From FEN-1297 sp964498065 (GTDB lineage: Bacteria > Bacteroidota > Ignavibacteria > Ignavibacteriales > Ignavibacteriaceae), in assembly GCA_964498065.1 (NCBI GenBank), contig CAZCFZ010000042.1, positions 1 to 33,801 on the forward strand: DNA of 33,801 bases, read 5' to 3'. Below are positions 1 to 7,412 of this stretch, one piece after another. Numbering within the stretch: position 1 is the first letter of the stretch; each line of letters starts with the position of its first letter. The translations under genes and the position numbers were made by a program. The notes under the pieces were generated by a model. The model ran no database searches. It had not been told where the DNA came from and was given only the letters and a program-made list of their open reading frames with translations.

Positions 1-68
1 CTGATTATCTTACTTTTGAAACTACTCCTATATTGACTGACGAACAGGTTGCTAAATTAATCGGCTGA
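1..68 (+). CDS. C-terminal end of an unidentified protein (cut by window edge)
   Basis: An open frame enters from the left edge (first full codon at position 3) and stops at TGA 66-68, giving 21 residues ending in LTDEQVAKLIG. The composition looks like a real protein tail, but the piece is too short to assign a family. The gene is separated by about 270 bases from the AraC-type regulator that follows on the same strand. Confidence 0.5.
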   Translation, partial: DYLTFETTPILTDEQVAKLIG

Positions 69-84
69 TATTAATTTAATTTTC

Positions 85-149
85 ATGCTTTGGCGGGATA
101 ATCTTTTATACTTAATCAGCCATAATTAATGTTTTGCCTGCCAAAGCAT
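85..149. repeat. Inverted repeat after the upstream gene
   Basis: The arms 85-97 and 137-149 are complementary over 13 bases with one G-U pair, around a 39-base loop. A second, mutually exclusive pairing joins 63-69 (overlapping the stop codon of the upstream gene) with 114-120. No clean T-tract follows, so this may be a weak terminator, a REP-like element or part of the promoter region of the next gene. The rest of 150-330 is very AT-rich without other features. Confidence 0.4.
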
Positions 150-336
150 AGGGGTATAATGTTTTATCTAAGCAGCATATAAACAAAAGCAAAAATATTA
201 TTGATAATAATTTTTTTATTACATATTTATAAGAACCACTTTTAAATTCATAGTTTAACTACTTCCCGGTTTTCCCCTGCAATTATATTTCTTTTTCACA
301 TCATCTTTATTTTTTTTAAAAAAATTTGGATTGACT

Positions 337-1209
337 ATGATTAATGTCCACGATCTCATTTCCAACAGCAGAATGTTTAAGAAATTTCAAGTGGATGAAC
401 TTCTTTTTTGTGAATATAAATGCCCAATCGAACAAAAAGAATTATCTTTATGGTCGCATACAAACGGCTTCCTATACGTAATAAGCGGTAAAAAGAAATA
501 TAAAACAATGCGCGGTGAATATATGGCGGAAGAAGGGCATGCATTATTAATTAAGAAAGGAGCAAACATTGTTGAGCAGTATTATGAAAAAGTTTATTGC
601 ATGCTTGTTATTTTTGTGCCTGATGATTTTATCAAAAGTGTAATTGAGAAATACAAAATAGAATTCGTCAAAAATAAAAATAAATTTGACAGCGATAAAA
701 TTATCTATCTTAATTTGGATGAAATATTAAGCACATATTTCATGTCGATATTTTCATATTTCCCCAAACCGGATCCGCCACCTAAAAATTTACTAAAGTT
801 AAAGTTCGAAGAATTAATTTTAAATCTTATTTCAAATAATAATAATCCTGAGGCAGCAGAATATTTTAAGGAAATCTTTACAAGCAATAAAGTTTCTATT
901 AAAGAAATAATGGAAGAAAATTTCCCTTTTAATCTGCGGCTCGACGAGTATGCACGTCTTTGCTGCAGAAGTCTTTCTTCATTTAAACGTGAGTTTCAAA
1001 ATATTTTCGGGGTTTCGCCCGGTAAATGGCTCACACAAAAAAGATTGGAACATGCAAAATATTTAATTGAATACAGCAGTAAAACCATGGACGAAATTAT
1101 TTTTTACAGCGGATTTAAAAATCAGTCTCATTTCATAAAAGTCTTCAAAGAAAAATTCGGAACCACACCGTCAAGATTTAAAAGAAAATCAGAAGCAATT
1201 AACCACTAA
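337..1209 (+). CDS. AraC-family transcriptional regulator
   Basis: The protein has 290 residues from ATG 337. A TTG at 331 would add two residues, but the only purine-rich site (GGA 328-330) is spaced for the ATG. The N-terminal part, about residues 1-170, looks like a cupin-type sensor domain (for example LWSHTNGFLYVISGKKKY). The last 100 residues hold the two helix-turn-helix units of the AraC/XylS domain: the first around LDEYARLCCRSLSSFKREF, the second around MDEIIFYSGFKNQSHFIKVF, ending in the usual FGTTPSRFK signature. It probably senses a small molecule and activates a nearby promoter. The ligand cannot be told from sequence. Its target could be the flavoprotein or exported-protein genes downstream, but an 820-base spacer intervenes. 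The final residues overlap a dispersed CACTAAG repeat, so the natural C-terminus may have been altered. Confidence 0.88.
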   Translation: MINVHDLISNSRMFKKFQVDELLFCEYKCPIEQKELSLWSHTNGFLYVISGKKKYKTMRGEYMAEEGHALLIKKGANIVEQYYEKVYCMLVIFVPDDFIKSVIEKYKIEFVKNKNKFDSDKIIYLNLDEILSTYFMSIFSYFPKPDPPPKNLLKLKFEELILNLISNNNNPEAAEYFKEIFTSNKVSIKEIMEENFPFNLRLDEYARLCCRSLSSFKREFQNIFGVSPGKWLTQKRLEHAKYLIEYSSKTMDEIIFYSGFKNQSHFIKVFKEKFGTTPSRFKRKSEAINH

Positions 1210-1245
1210 GACACTAAGTTCACTTAGCTTCACTAAGAAGAACTT
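1198..1245. repeat. CACTAAG-type dispersed repeat overlapping a stop codon
   Basis: CACTAAG units recur within 48 bases (CACTAAGACACTAAGT, then CACTTAG and CACTAAG variants). The first unit supplies the last codons and the TAA stop of the AraC gene. Such phrases are common dispersed spacer repeats in Bacteroidota-like genomes (from memory, not searched). Confidence 0.5.
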
Positions 1246-1341
1246 GCAGGCACTTTTTGTTAAATATTATAAAACATATAATTTATTATCATTAATATTT
1301 ATAAAGTCAAGAATGATATTATAATGTTTTGTTGACAACAA

Positions 1342-1454
1342 GAGACTGTTTTAAAAGCGTCATTCCGAGCTTGACGCAGAACCTAAAATTGCAATATTCT
1401 TGAAAAAAGAGATTCTAAATCAAGTTTAGAATGACAATTTAACAGTTTTGAGAC
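1342..1454. mobile_element. MITE-like element with imperfect terminal inverted repeats
   Basis: Left end 1347-1380 (TGTTTTAAAAGCGTCATTCCGA...) and right end 1411-1449 (...TTTAGAATGACAATTTAACAG) are imperfect inverted copies over about 30 bases, sharing the GTCATTC core. A GAGAC pentamer lies on both sides (1342-1346 and 1450-1454) and may be a target duplication, although the terminal repeats are not perfectly flush with it. There is no coding capacity. A related half-copy (GTCATGCTGAACTT) lies near 10417. Confidence 0.45.
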
Positions 1455-1570
1455 ACCCTATATAGGATGAGTTCATGTTGCAATTAAATCTTAAATGTCT
1501 TCGTTTAAAACTTATTAACAAATAACTAGAAAATAAATCTCGGATTCTGAATTATATGTTTTTACATAAC

Positions 1571-1740
1571 AATAAGCTAATAAGGTTAAAGAGTATTATG
1601 TTATCGTGAATTACTAAGATTATTTAATCCAATAAGGTTTCTTAATAAGGTTGAGAAAACCTTATCCATTGTTTAACCTTAATAACAAATCTAACCTTTA
1701 GTAACTTAACCTTATTATCTAATCCCATGTATTTACCTTT
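1571..1740. repeat. Mirror cluster of AATAAGGTT repeats
   Basis: Three forward copies of AATAAGGTT (1579, 1631, 1644) are followed by four reverse-complement copies (AACCTTA/AACCTTT at about 1658, 1675, 1693 and 1708). The centre, 1645-1665, is a perfect 8-base-arm hairpin (ATAAGGTT, loop GAGAA, AACCTTAT), and the outermost copies pair over about 12 bases. The whole block could fold into a long imperfect cruciform. No gene was found in 1246-1900 apart from this and the MITE-like element. Confidence 0.6.
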
Positions 1741-1904
1741 TTAGTTAAAATAATTTATGAATAGAATTTCTCAAAAAGTAATGACTATGCCGATATATTA
1801 TCGTTTTGAGCTTATCAGCCAATAATTAAAACTTTTCAGCAAAAATTAACTGTTTCTCAAACTTTATCTTGGAGCAGTCATAAATAATTTATTTGGAGAT
1901 TTCA

Positions 1905-2018
1905 ATGATCGGTAATCAAAGTATTGATGAAATTAAAATCAAATTTAGGTGAGAGTTAATCTTACCGGAAGATCCGGTAAATGCTAAAATTTACCATAAG
2001 GCGGAAGTCGGAAACTAA
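1905..2018 (+). pseudogene. Short upstream reading frame interrupted by TGA
   Basis: An ATG at 1905, preceded by TTGGAG (1893-1898), opens a frame of 15 codons to TGA 1950-1952. The same frame then continues without a stop for 21 more codons (including LPEDPVNAKIYHKAEVGN) to TAA 2016-2018, 12 bases before the flavoprotein start. The downstream half has protein-like composition and contains the hairpin 1962-1980. It may be a small protein broken by one nonsense change, or a chance frame in a 5-prime leader. The family is not recognised. Confidence 0.35.
1962..1980. promoter_or_regulatory. Perfect 8-base inverted repeat upstream of the flavoprotein gene
   Basis: TTACCGGA (1962-1969), AGA, TCCGGTAA (1973-1980) form a perfect hairpin or operator-like palindrome, 50 bases before ATG 2031. 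It is more GC-rich than its surroundings and has no T-tract, so an operator or a translational leader structure is more likely than a terminator. Confidence 0.45.
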
Positions 2019-2030
2019 AAGGAGCTTATA

Positions 2031-3407
2031 ATGATTTCAAACGGGAAAAATAGTTTAGGTAAAAACACTATTGTGATAGGGGCAAGCATAGCAGGGCTGC
2101 TTGCAGCAAGAGTTTTATCAGATCACTTTGAACAAGTTACTCTTCTGGAGAAAGATATATTTCCACCACCAGGCGAAAACCGAAAAAGTGTCCCGCAGGG
2201 AAAGCATGTTCATGTTTTATTGGGATACGGCAGAAGAATTATAGAAAAATTATTGCCCGGTATAACCGACGAATTAGTAAATCTGGATGCATGTAAAATC
2301 GATGATGTCAGTAAAGAAACTCTTTGGTATCACACGGGTTTTCATAAACATGGAACGAGCGATAATAAAGTTATTGGTATTTCAAGACCTACTTTAGAAG
2401 CAGCGGTTCGTGCCCGTGTATTGGCTCTTCCTAATGTACATGTAATGGAAAATTGTAGCGTTTCGGGATTGACTTCAAAATCAGATAATAACCAAATTAC
2501 CGGAGTAAAATTTGTCAGCGGAAAAGCAGATAACAAAGAAAATGAAATGAAAGCGGACCTTGTGATAGATGCATGTGGAAGAGGCTCACATAGTCCGGCC
2601 TGGCTTAAAACAATGGGATATGAAACTCCTGAAGAAGAGCAGATAAAAATAGGTCTGGGATATTCAACATGCTATTACCACCGTAAACCGGAACATCTTT
2701 CGGGATATAAAGGAATGCTTTATTTAACAACTCTGGAGAGAAAATGGCTGGGTGTTCTGGTACCTCAGAGCAACGGGCGCTGGGTTGCAACTCTGGGTGG
2801 TTTTCTCGGTTATGATCCTCCTGCCGATTATAAAGAATATCTCAAATTTGCAAAGTCTTTGCCTTCACCGGATATTTATAATGTTATCAAGAATGAAGAA
2901 CCTCTTAATAAACCAATCTTATATAAATTCCCTGCCAGTTTGCGGCGGCATTATGAAAAACTAACCAGGTTTCCTGAAAGTTATCTTGTTCTGGGAGATG
3001 CATTGTGCAGCTTCAATCCGATTTACGGCCAAGGAATGACTGTTGCGGCCATGGAAGCAGAAGCACTTGGTGAATGCCTTTCTGAAAACAATAGTAATTT
3101 AGCTAAAAGATTTTTTAAAATAGCCGCTAAACTAATTGATATACCATGGAACTTATCTACATCCACAGACTTAATGTACCCGGAAGTGGAAGGGAAACGC
3201 ACTCCGATGATACGTTTTATAAACTGGTACATTAACAAACTGCACATTGCCGCACAAAATGATGCTGAAGTTTCAGTTGCTTTTTTAAACGTAACTAGCA
3301 TGCTTGCACCGCCGCCGAGTATTTTGCATCCAAGAATCATTTGGCGTGTAATTAAGGGAAACCTTTTTAAGTATAGATATTTGGATACACAGCAAAACGA
3401 AAATTAA
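2031..3407 (+). CDS. FAD-dependent oxidoreductase (group A monooxygenase / epoxidase-like)
   Basis: This 458-residue flavoprotein starts at ATG 2031 after a good AAGGAG site (2019-2024). An N-terminal Rossmann fold carries the dinucleotide motif GASIAG (17-22). A second FAD motif, VLGDALCSFNPIYGQGM with D323, is the GD motif that contacts the ribityl chain and pyrophosphate in the p-hydroxybenzoate-hydroxylase and geranylgeranyl-reductase groups. The region around VIDACGRGS is the middle motif of this fold. These enzymes hydroxylate, epoxidise or reduce hydrophobic or aromatic substrates with NAD(P)H. The actual substrate cannot be told here: no polyketide, carotenoid or quinone genes are nearby. 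It appears to be transcribed alone; 200 bases separate it from the exported-protein genes. The residue context resembles proteins labelled putative epoxidase LasC-like, but that is family resemblance only. Confidence 0.8.
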   Translation: MISNGKNSLGKNTIVIGASIAGLLAARVLSDHFEQVTLLEKDIFPPPGENRKSVPQGKHVHVLLGYGRRIIEKLLPGITDELVNLDACKIDDVSKETLWYHTGFHKHGTSDNKVIGISRPTLEAAVRARVLALPNVHVMENCSVSGLTSKSDNNQITGVKFVSGKADNKENEMKADLVIDACGRGSHSPAWLKTMGYETPEEEQIKIGLGYSTCYYHRKPEHLSGYKGMLYLTTLERKWLGVLVPQSNGRWVATLGGFLGYDPPADYKEYLKFAKSLPSPDIYNVIKNEEPLNKPILYKFPASLRRHYEKLTRFPESYLVLGDALCSFNPIYGQGMTVAAMEAEALGECLSENNSNLAKRFFKIAAKLIDIPWNLSTSTDLMYPEVEGKRTPMIRFINWYINKLHIAAQNDAEVSVAFLNVTSMLAPPPSILHPRIIWRVIKGNLFKYRYLDTQQNEN

Positions 3408-3537
3408 ATATTCTTATCATTTTATATTTTACCTGTCTATGGCTGTTAATACTTTCTCTTAAATCCATTCAATAAGAACCATTTGTAGTCTGATAACTAC
3501 TCATTTCTAAAAGATCCCTGTATATACTTGAATTTTA

Positions 3538-3555
3538 TGATAAAGGTCTTTATCA
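3538..3555. promoter_or_regulatory. 18-base palindrome upstream of exported-protein genes
   Basis: TGATAAAG-GT-CTTTATCA is a perfect palindrome with 8-base arms and a 2-base centre, ending 53 bases before the start at 3609. Its size and position fit an operator for a dimeric regulator. The regulator is unknown. Nothing else was seen in 3408-3608. Confidence 0.45.
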
Positions 3556-3608
3556 TTTAATGTAATTATACTCTAACTTTTTTCAAACTATCCAGTAATA
3601 AATTCTTT

Positions 3609-4397
3609 ATGAAAAAGATTTTTTGTTTACTATTTCTTTTTATGCTCATATTCATTTTAATATCCAACATATCCTTCGCACAGGTAAATACGGAAAAGTT
3701 GAGAAAGAATTCACTAGAACAGGGATTTAGCGGCGATGCAGGATTCGAATTCGGATTAAATGCCGGTAATTCAAATTATCTTTCGTTCGATGGTAATTTA
3801 AGAATGGATTATCTAATTAATAAACTGGATTTTTTCCTTGTATCCGATTATGAATATAAAGAAGGCAATAGACAAAAAATATTGGATCAGGGTTTTACAC
3901 ATCTTAGATGCGATATTACGCTGTCGCAAAAAACCTTCTTGGAATTTTTCACTCAAAAAGAATTTAATGATTTTATTTCGTTAAAAGACAGAAATTTATT
4001 GGGAAGCGGTTTAAGATTTAATATTTTAGCTCAAACTTCAAAAGTTAATAAAAATTCAAGCTTAAGTATTTTCCTTGGTATAGGAGCAATGTACGAAAAC
4101 GAAGTATACAATGCACAGCCTCAGCAAATAACAAAAAACCTAATCCGCTCTACTAATTATTTGGATTTTTACTGGCAGCCGGATTCTTTAATAAATTTTT
4201 CATTGGTAAATTACTTTCAGCCTTATGTATCATCCGTTAAAAACTTTCGCTGGCTTGCCGATGCAAAATTACAATTTTCAATTTCGCAATACTTTTCTTT
4301 TACCACGCATTTCATTTTAAGGTATGATAACCAGCCTGTAATCAAAATAAAAAAGTACGACCTGGCTTTAACCAATGGAATTACGGTATCATTTTAA
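3609..4397 (+). CDS. Predicted outer-membrane beta-barrel protein, DUF481-like
   Basis: The 262-residue product begins with a clear signal peptide (MKKIFCLLFLFMLIFILISNISFA, cleavage after FAQ or SFA). The mature part is built of alternating polar and aromatic strands such as FLVSDYEYKEGN, RLRF-like turns and LTNGITVSF at the C-terminus, ending in an aromatic residue as outer-membrane barrels do. The pattern (strands with YL.FDGNLR, LRCDITLSQKTFLEFFTQKEFN, GIGAMYENE) resembles the DUF481 family of small barrels (YdiY-like). The function is unknown. It is followed 58 bases later by another exported barrel-like gene and then a DUF4861 gene, so the three may form one exported-protein operon. Confidence 0.65.
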   Translation: MKKIFCLLFLFMLIFILISNISFAQVNTEKLRKNSLEQGFSGDAGFEFGLNAGNSNYLSFDGNLRMDYLINKLDFFLVSDYEYKEGNRQKILDQGFTHLRCDITLSQKTFLEFFTQKEFNDFISLKDRNLLGSGLRFNILAQTSKVNKNSSLSIFLGIGAMYENEVYNAQPQQITKNLIRSTNYLDFYWQPDSLINFSLVNYFQPYVSSVKNFRWLADAKLQFSISQYFSFTTHFILRYDNQPVIKIKKYDLALTNGITVSF

Positions 4398-4455
4398 TAA
4401 TTCCTTTTTAAGTATTTTATTATTAATTTAATATGGTTTAAGCAATTGAGGTTTT

Positions 4456-5223
4456 ATGTCCCTTGCAAAATCAATCGTTTTATGGATTGCTTTTTGTCTT
4501 ATGCTGTTTTCTATTTCATTGAAAGCTCAAACTTTCGGGTTCGGATGCCTCGGATTTGTCGGCGGATATGGAGGGTACAGCTACCAGGTTTATAAGCCTG
4601 AAGGTTTAAATAATTATATTGATTCTTTTAATAGTGATATCAAAGACTCTGTTACTTCTAAAATGGGTAATTTTGGCAAGCTACAGGGGTATAGAGTCGG
4701 TCTGAATTTTTTTAGAGCCGATATAAAAGGCTTTATCCTAACTGCCAAAGGGTTTTATCAATATGTAAGTGAAAAAAAATCAGCAAGTACTAATTCTAAT
4801 TTCGGTGAATCAAATATTACTTATCTGCTTGAATTGAGAAATTGGGGAGTTGGCATTGACCTCGGAACAGTAATAACCGGCGGACTTAGCTGGAAAGTAA
4901 TTGATGCAGCTTTGCTTTATAACAGCGCAACTTTTACAAATACTCTTAATACACCCGGTCCTACAACTACAATTGTTAAATACAATAACGAAAATCCCTC
5001 TTTAGGCTATACCGTGGGTACAGGTTTTATTTTATCCATTGTTAAACGATATATTAGTATAGAAGGAGTTGCAGGGTACTCGGCTTTTAAAATTGATAAA
5101 ATGAATACAAGCAACGGAACCGAATTAACGGTTTCGGAAAACTCTTCTCAACCTATGAAGAATTTTATTACTGCCGGCGGATTTAATGCCGTAATTCAAT
5201 TAAATGTCGGATTCCCGCTGTAA
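4456..5223 (+). CDS. Exported hypothetical protein, probable beta-barrel
   Basis: The product is 255 residues with an N-terminal signal peptide (about residues 1-25, ending SLKAQ). The mature part is glycine-rich and aromatic (TFGFGCLGFVGGYGGYSYQVY), with alternating strands and a C-terminal strand FNAVIQLNVGFPL typical of outer-membrane barrels. No family is recognised. There are no lipobox, membrane helices or catalytic motifs. It lies between the DUF481-like gene and the DUF4861 gene, 28 bases before the latter, which supports co-transcription and a shared job at the outer membrane or periplasm. Confidence 0.6.
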   Translation: MSLAKSIVLWIAFCLMLFSISLKAQTFGFGCLGFVGGYGGYSYQVYKPEGLNNYIDSFNSDIKDSVTSKMGNFGKLQGYRVGLNFFRADIKGFILTAKGFYQYVSEKKSASTNSNFGESNITYLLELRNWGVGIDLGTVITGGLSWKVIDAALLYNSATFTNTLNTPGPTTTIVKYNNENPSLGYTVGTGFILSIVKRYISIEGVAGYSAFKIDKMNTSNGTELTVSENSSQPMKNFITAGGFNAVIQLNVGFPL

Positions 5224-5251
5224 TTTCTTTCAATAAATTGGGGTATTAAAA

Positions 5252-6550
5252 ATGGGAAGTAAATTTTTAATTAAAATTCTAATTCCAATTTCAGGTTTAT
5301 GCCTGCTTCTGGGTTTTTCATCTATAAAAAATAAAGAAGATAATCATTTTAAAGATTATAAGTACTCGTTTACTGTTACAGCTGCCAGTACAATTAATAC
5401 CGGACGAACCGATGCAGTTATATCTCTAAGTTTGGATAAAATAAAACGGAAATATCCGCTTTTCAATTATCAGGACTTTTATATTATATCGGGTAAGGTA
5501 GAAATACCAAGCCAGGTGGTTGATCAGTATGGAAATAATTCGGTTAAAAAAATTATTTTTATTACATCATTTGGACCAAACGAAAAGAGAGAATTTGTTT
5601 TTCATTATTCTAAAAACGGAATTATGAAAAGACAATATAAGCAAAGAGCTCAAGCAGTACTTGGTATCAAAAAAGATTATAAGAAAATAAAAGGTTATTA
5701 TACCGGTGGAAAGTTTGTGAACATTGATTCGACAATTGTTCCTAAAGATCATTTTGCACATGATGCTCTATATAGGATCGAGGGTCCTGGATGGGAATCG
5801 GATTTAATAGCATACAGATTTTATCTCGATTCGAGAAATAGAAATGATATTACTGGAAAAAAGATTCATGATATGATTATTCAGAAAATGGGTGTTCACG
5901 ACCTTGTTTCGAACAGTGCAGAATCATATACTAAAATGCTCCCATGGGGAATGGATATTTTCAAAGTCGGTGAATCTTTAGGTATCGGATCGATTGCGAT
6001 GTGGTATGATAATAAAGTAAATACAATAAGTAATCTTGATAAGGAAGAGTGTAAAATTACAGCTGACGGCCCAATTCAGGCGGATATTTTTACAAAGTAT
6101 TTAGGCTGGAAAGTCGGAAGTGAAAAATTCAATCTAAGTTCCAATTTTTCAATTAATGCGGGCAGCAGGTTAACCGAAGTAAATTTAACACTTAATGGAA
6201 AGCCGGCGGTTTTATGTACGGGACTTGTTATTCACCCGGACTGTACATTTCTTGAATCAGATAAAAAGGAAAATAATCAATGGAGTTATATTGCTCTTTA
6301 TGGTAAACAAAGTCTTGCCGGAGATAATCTGGGCACAGCTTTGTTTTATAAAACAAAAGAAGCTAATGAAGTTACTCAGGATAGTTTAAGTAAAGTCGTT
6401 GTGCTAAATCCCGCAAATGGAAAACTAATTTATTATTTTGCGGCAGCTTGGGAACAGGAGCCGGGCGGTATAAAAAACATAAATGAATTTAAAGCTTATC
6501 TTGACAAAACAATTTTGGAATTAAGCAAGCCGGTTCAGGTTAATTTTTAA
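5252..6550 (+). CDS. DUF4861 family exported protein
   Basis: This 432-residue protein has an N-terminal hydrophobic export segment (residues 7-25). The middle region, with FAHDALYRIEGPGWESDLIAYRFYLDSRNR, then GWKVGS, LYGKQSLAGDNLGTALFYK and a C-terminal YYFAAAWEQEP.G, fits the DUF4861 family. Members are periplasmic or surface proteins of Bacteroidota-type bacteria, often encoded with polysaccharide or uronate utilisation genes; no activity is asserted here. The gene ends 7 bases before the convergent regulator gene. The uronate cluster in the same window makes a role in handling a uronic-acid-containing glycan plausible, but that is inference. Family assignment comes from remembered motifs and should be confirmed by profile search. 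Confidence 0.65.
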   Translation: MGSKFLIKILIPISGLCLLLGFSSIKNKEDNHFKDYKYSFTVTAASTINTGRTDAVISLSLDKIKRKYPLFNYQDFYIISGKVEIPSQVVDQYGNNSVKKIIFITSFGPNEKREFVFHYSKNGIMKRQYKQRAQAVLGIKKDYKKIKGYYTGGKFVNIDSTIVPKDHFAHDALYRIEGPGWESDLIAYRFYLDSRNRNDITGKKIHDMIIQKMGVHDLVSNSAESYTKMLPWGMDIFKVGESLGIGSIAMWYDNKVNTISNLDKEECKITADGPIQADIFTKYLGWKVGSEKFNLSSNFSINAGSRLTEVNLTLNGKPAVLCTGLVIHPDCTFLESDKKENNQWSYIALYGKQSLAGDNLGTALFYKTKEANEVTQDSLSKVVVLNPANGKLIYYFAAAWEQEPGGIKNINEFKAYLDKTILELSKPVQVNF

Positions 6551-6557
6551 GAAGATT

Positions 6558-7247
6558 TTAAAGATCAAAATTAATCCCTTTTTTAAGCAGCTTTTTATAG
6601 TTTTTATTATCAAACTTATAGAGGTGAGCCGCTCTCCGGATATTATTTTTATCCTTTTCATCCAACTTGATTAGAAGGCCCGTCTTAGATAATTTTTTTC
6701 TGAAATTTCGTTTATCCAGTTTAGTGTCAAGTATACTTTCATATAAAAGCTGCAGCTTAGGTATTGTAAACTTCTTAGGCAGTAATTCAAATCCTATCGG
6801 TTGATATCTAACCTTTGTTCTCAACTTATATATTGCTTCAAAAATTATAGTACTATGGTCAAATGGAAGCTGCGGGAGACTCGAAAACGGAAACCATTTC
6901 ACTTCACTTGTATCTATTCCCGGATGTAGTTTGTATTTATCCGGACTTACCAGGGCATAATATCCGATTGTTATGACGCGTCTTTCCGGATATCGATTTA
7001 TTTCGCCAAAAGCATGCAATTGATCCAGATAAATATCTTCTAGGCCGGAAGTATCCTTTAAAATTCTTTCCGCAGCCTTATCAAGATCTTCTTCTTTTAA
7101 AATAAATCCACCCGGCAAAGCCCATTTACTCTTCGATGGTTCAATTGCCCTTTTAATTAATAATACCTCAAGCCTGCCTTTTTCAAATCCGAATATCACA
7201 CAGTCAATAGAAAGATTATTTATAACCTTGTCCAATTCATGAGACAT
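6558..7247 (-). CDS. Nudix-fold sugar regulator (NrtR/AraR type), probable xylose regulator
   Basis: The 229-residue protein has an N-terminal Nudix domain (residues 10-150; KWALPGGFI at 41-49) and a C-terminal winged-helix region (about 155-229, KFTIPKLQLLYESIL...KRNFRKKLSKTGLL). The Nudix box keeps G47, E53, R61 and G68, but the catalytic REUxEE stretch reads RILKDT (61-66), so hydrolase activity is probably lost and the domain serves as a ligand sensor. This is typical of the NrtR family, of which AraR-type members control pentose genes in Bacteroidota. It is divergent from xylB-xylA with paired palindromes between, so it is most likely their repressor, responding to a xylose metabolite. 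The effector and the sign of regulation are inferred. The 3-prime end nearly abuts the convergent DUF4861 gene. Confidence 0.85.
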   Translation of the reverse strand: MSHELDKVINNLSIDCVIFGFEKGRLEVLLIKRAIEPSKSKWALPGGFILKEEDLDKAAERILKDTSGLEDIYLDQLHAFGEINRYPERRVITIGYYALVSPDKYKLHPGIDTSEVKWFPFSSLPQLPFDHSTIIFEAIYKLRTKVRYQPIGFELLPKKFTIPKLQLLYESILDTKLDKRNFRKKLSKTGLLIKLDEKDKNNIRRAAHLYKFDNKNYKKLLKKGINFDL

Positions 7248-7297
7248 AAATAATACTCTTAAGTTGTTAATTTTTAAAGCGCTTAAATATTTATTTG

Positions 7298-7328
7298 CAA
7301 ATTAAATAAATCGATAAATAAATCAAAA
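7298..7328 (-). promoter_or_regulatory. Candidate Bacteroidota-type promoter for the Nudix-fold regulator
   Basis: On the minus strand a TTTTG (complement of 7324-7328) is followed after 19 bases by TAATTTG (complement of 7298-7304). This resembles the TTTG / TAnnTTTG promoter of Bacteroidota with normal spacing, one base short in the -7 box. The -33 box touches the first operator-like palindrome (7328-7344), which would fit autoregulation. Confidence 0.4.
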
Positions 7329-7344
7329 GTGTAAAAAGTACATT
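7328..7344. promoter_or_regulatory. Operator-like half of a pair (O1) between regulator and xylB
   Basis: AGTGTA-AAAAG-TACATT has arms AGTGTA and TACAtT (one mismatch to a perfect inverted repeat) with a 5-base AT-rich spacer. It matches the perfect copy at 7370-7386, at a centre-to-centre distance of 42 bases. Confidence 0.55.
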
Positions 7345-7369
7345 TTTATATTGCGAATTATTAGTTAAA

Positions 7370-7386
7370 AGTGTAATTTATACACT
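7370..7386. promoter_or_regulatory. Operator-like palindrome (O2) upstream of xylB
   Basis: AGTGTA-ATTTA-TACACT is a perfect inverted repeat with 6-base arms and a 5-base spacer, ending 26 bases before the xylB start. The 42-base distance to O1 is four helical turns, so both sites face the same side of the DNA. It is the probable binding site of the divergent Nudix-fold regulator. Confidence 0.6.
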
Positions 7387-7412
7387 ATAAAAATATTCAA
7401 CAGTTTAATTAT

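Noticed and set aside
1571..1740. Iterons or a replication origin
   Set aside because: The AATAAGGTT copies are drifted, irregularly spaced and inverted around a centre, with no rep or dnaA gene nearby.
1950..1952. In-frame TGA as a selenocysteine codon
   Set aside because: No redox-motif context and no convincing SECIS-type stem-loop directly after it; a nonsense change or chance frame is simpler.
6558..7247. Active Nudix hydrolase (ADP-ribose or NADH pyrophosphatase)
   Set aside because: Catalytic glutamates of the Nudix box are replaced and a C-terminal winged-helix region is present, as in NrtR-type regulators.
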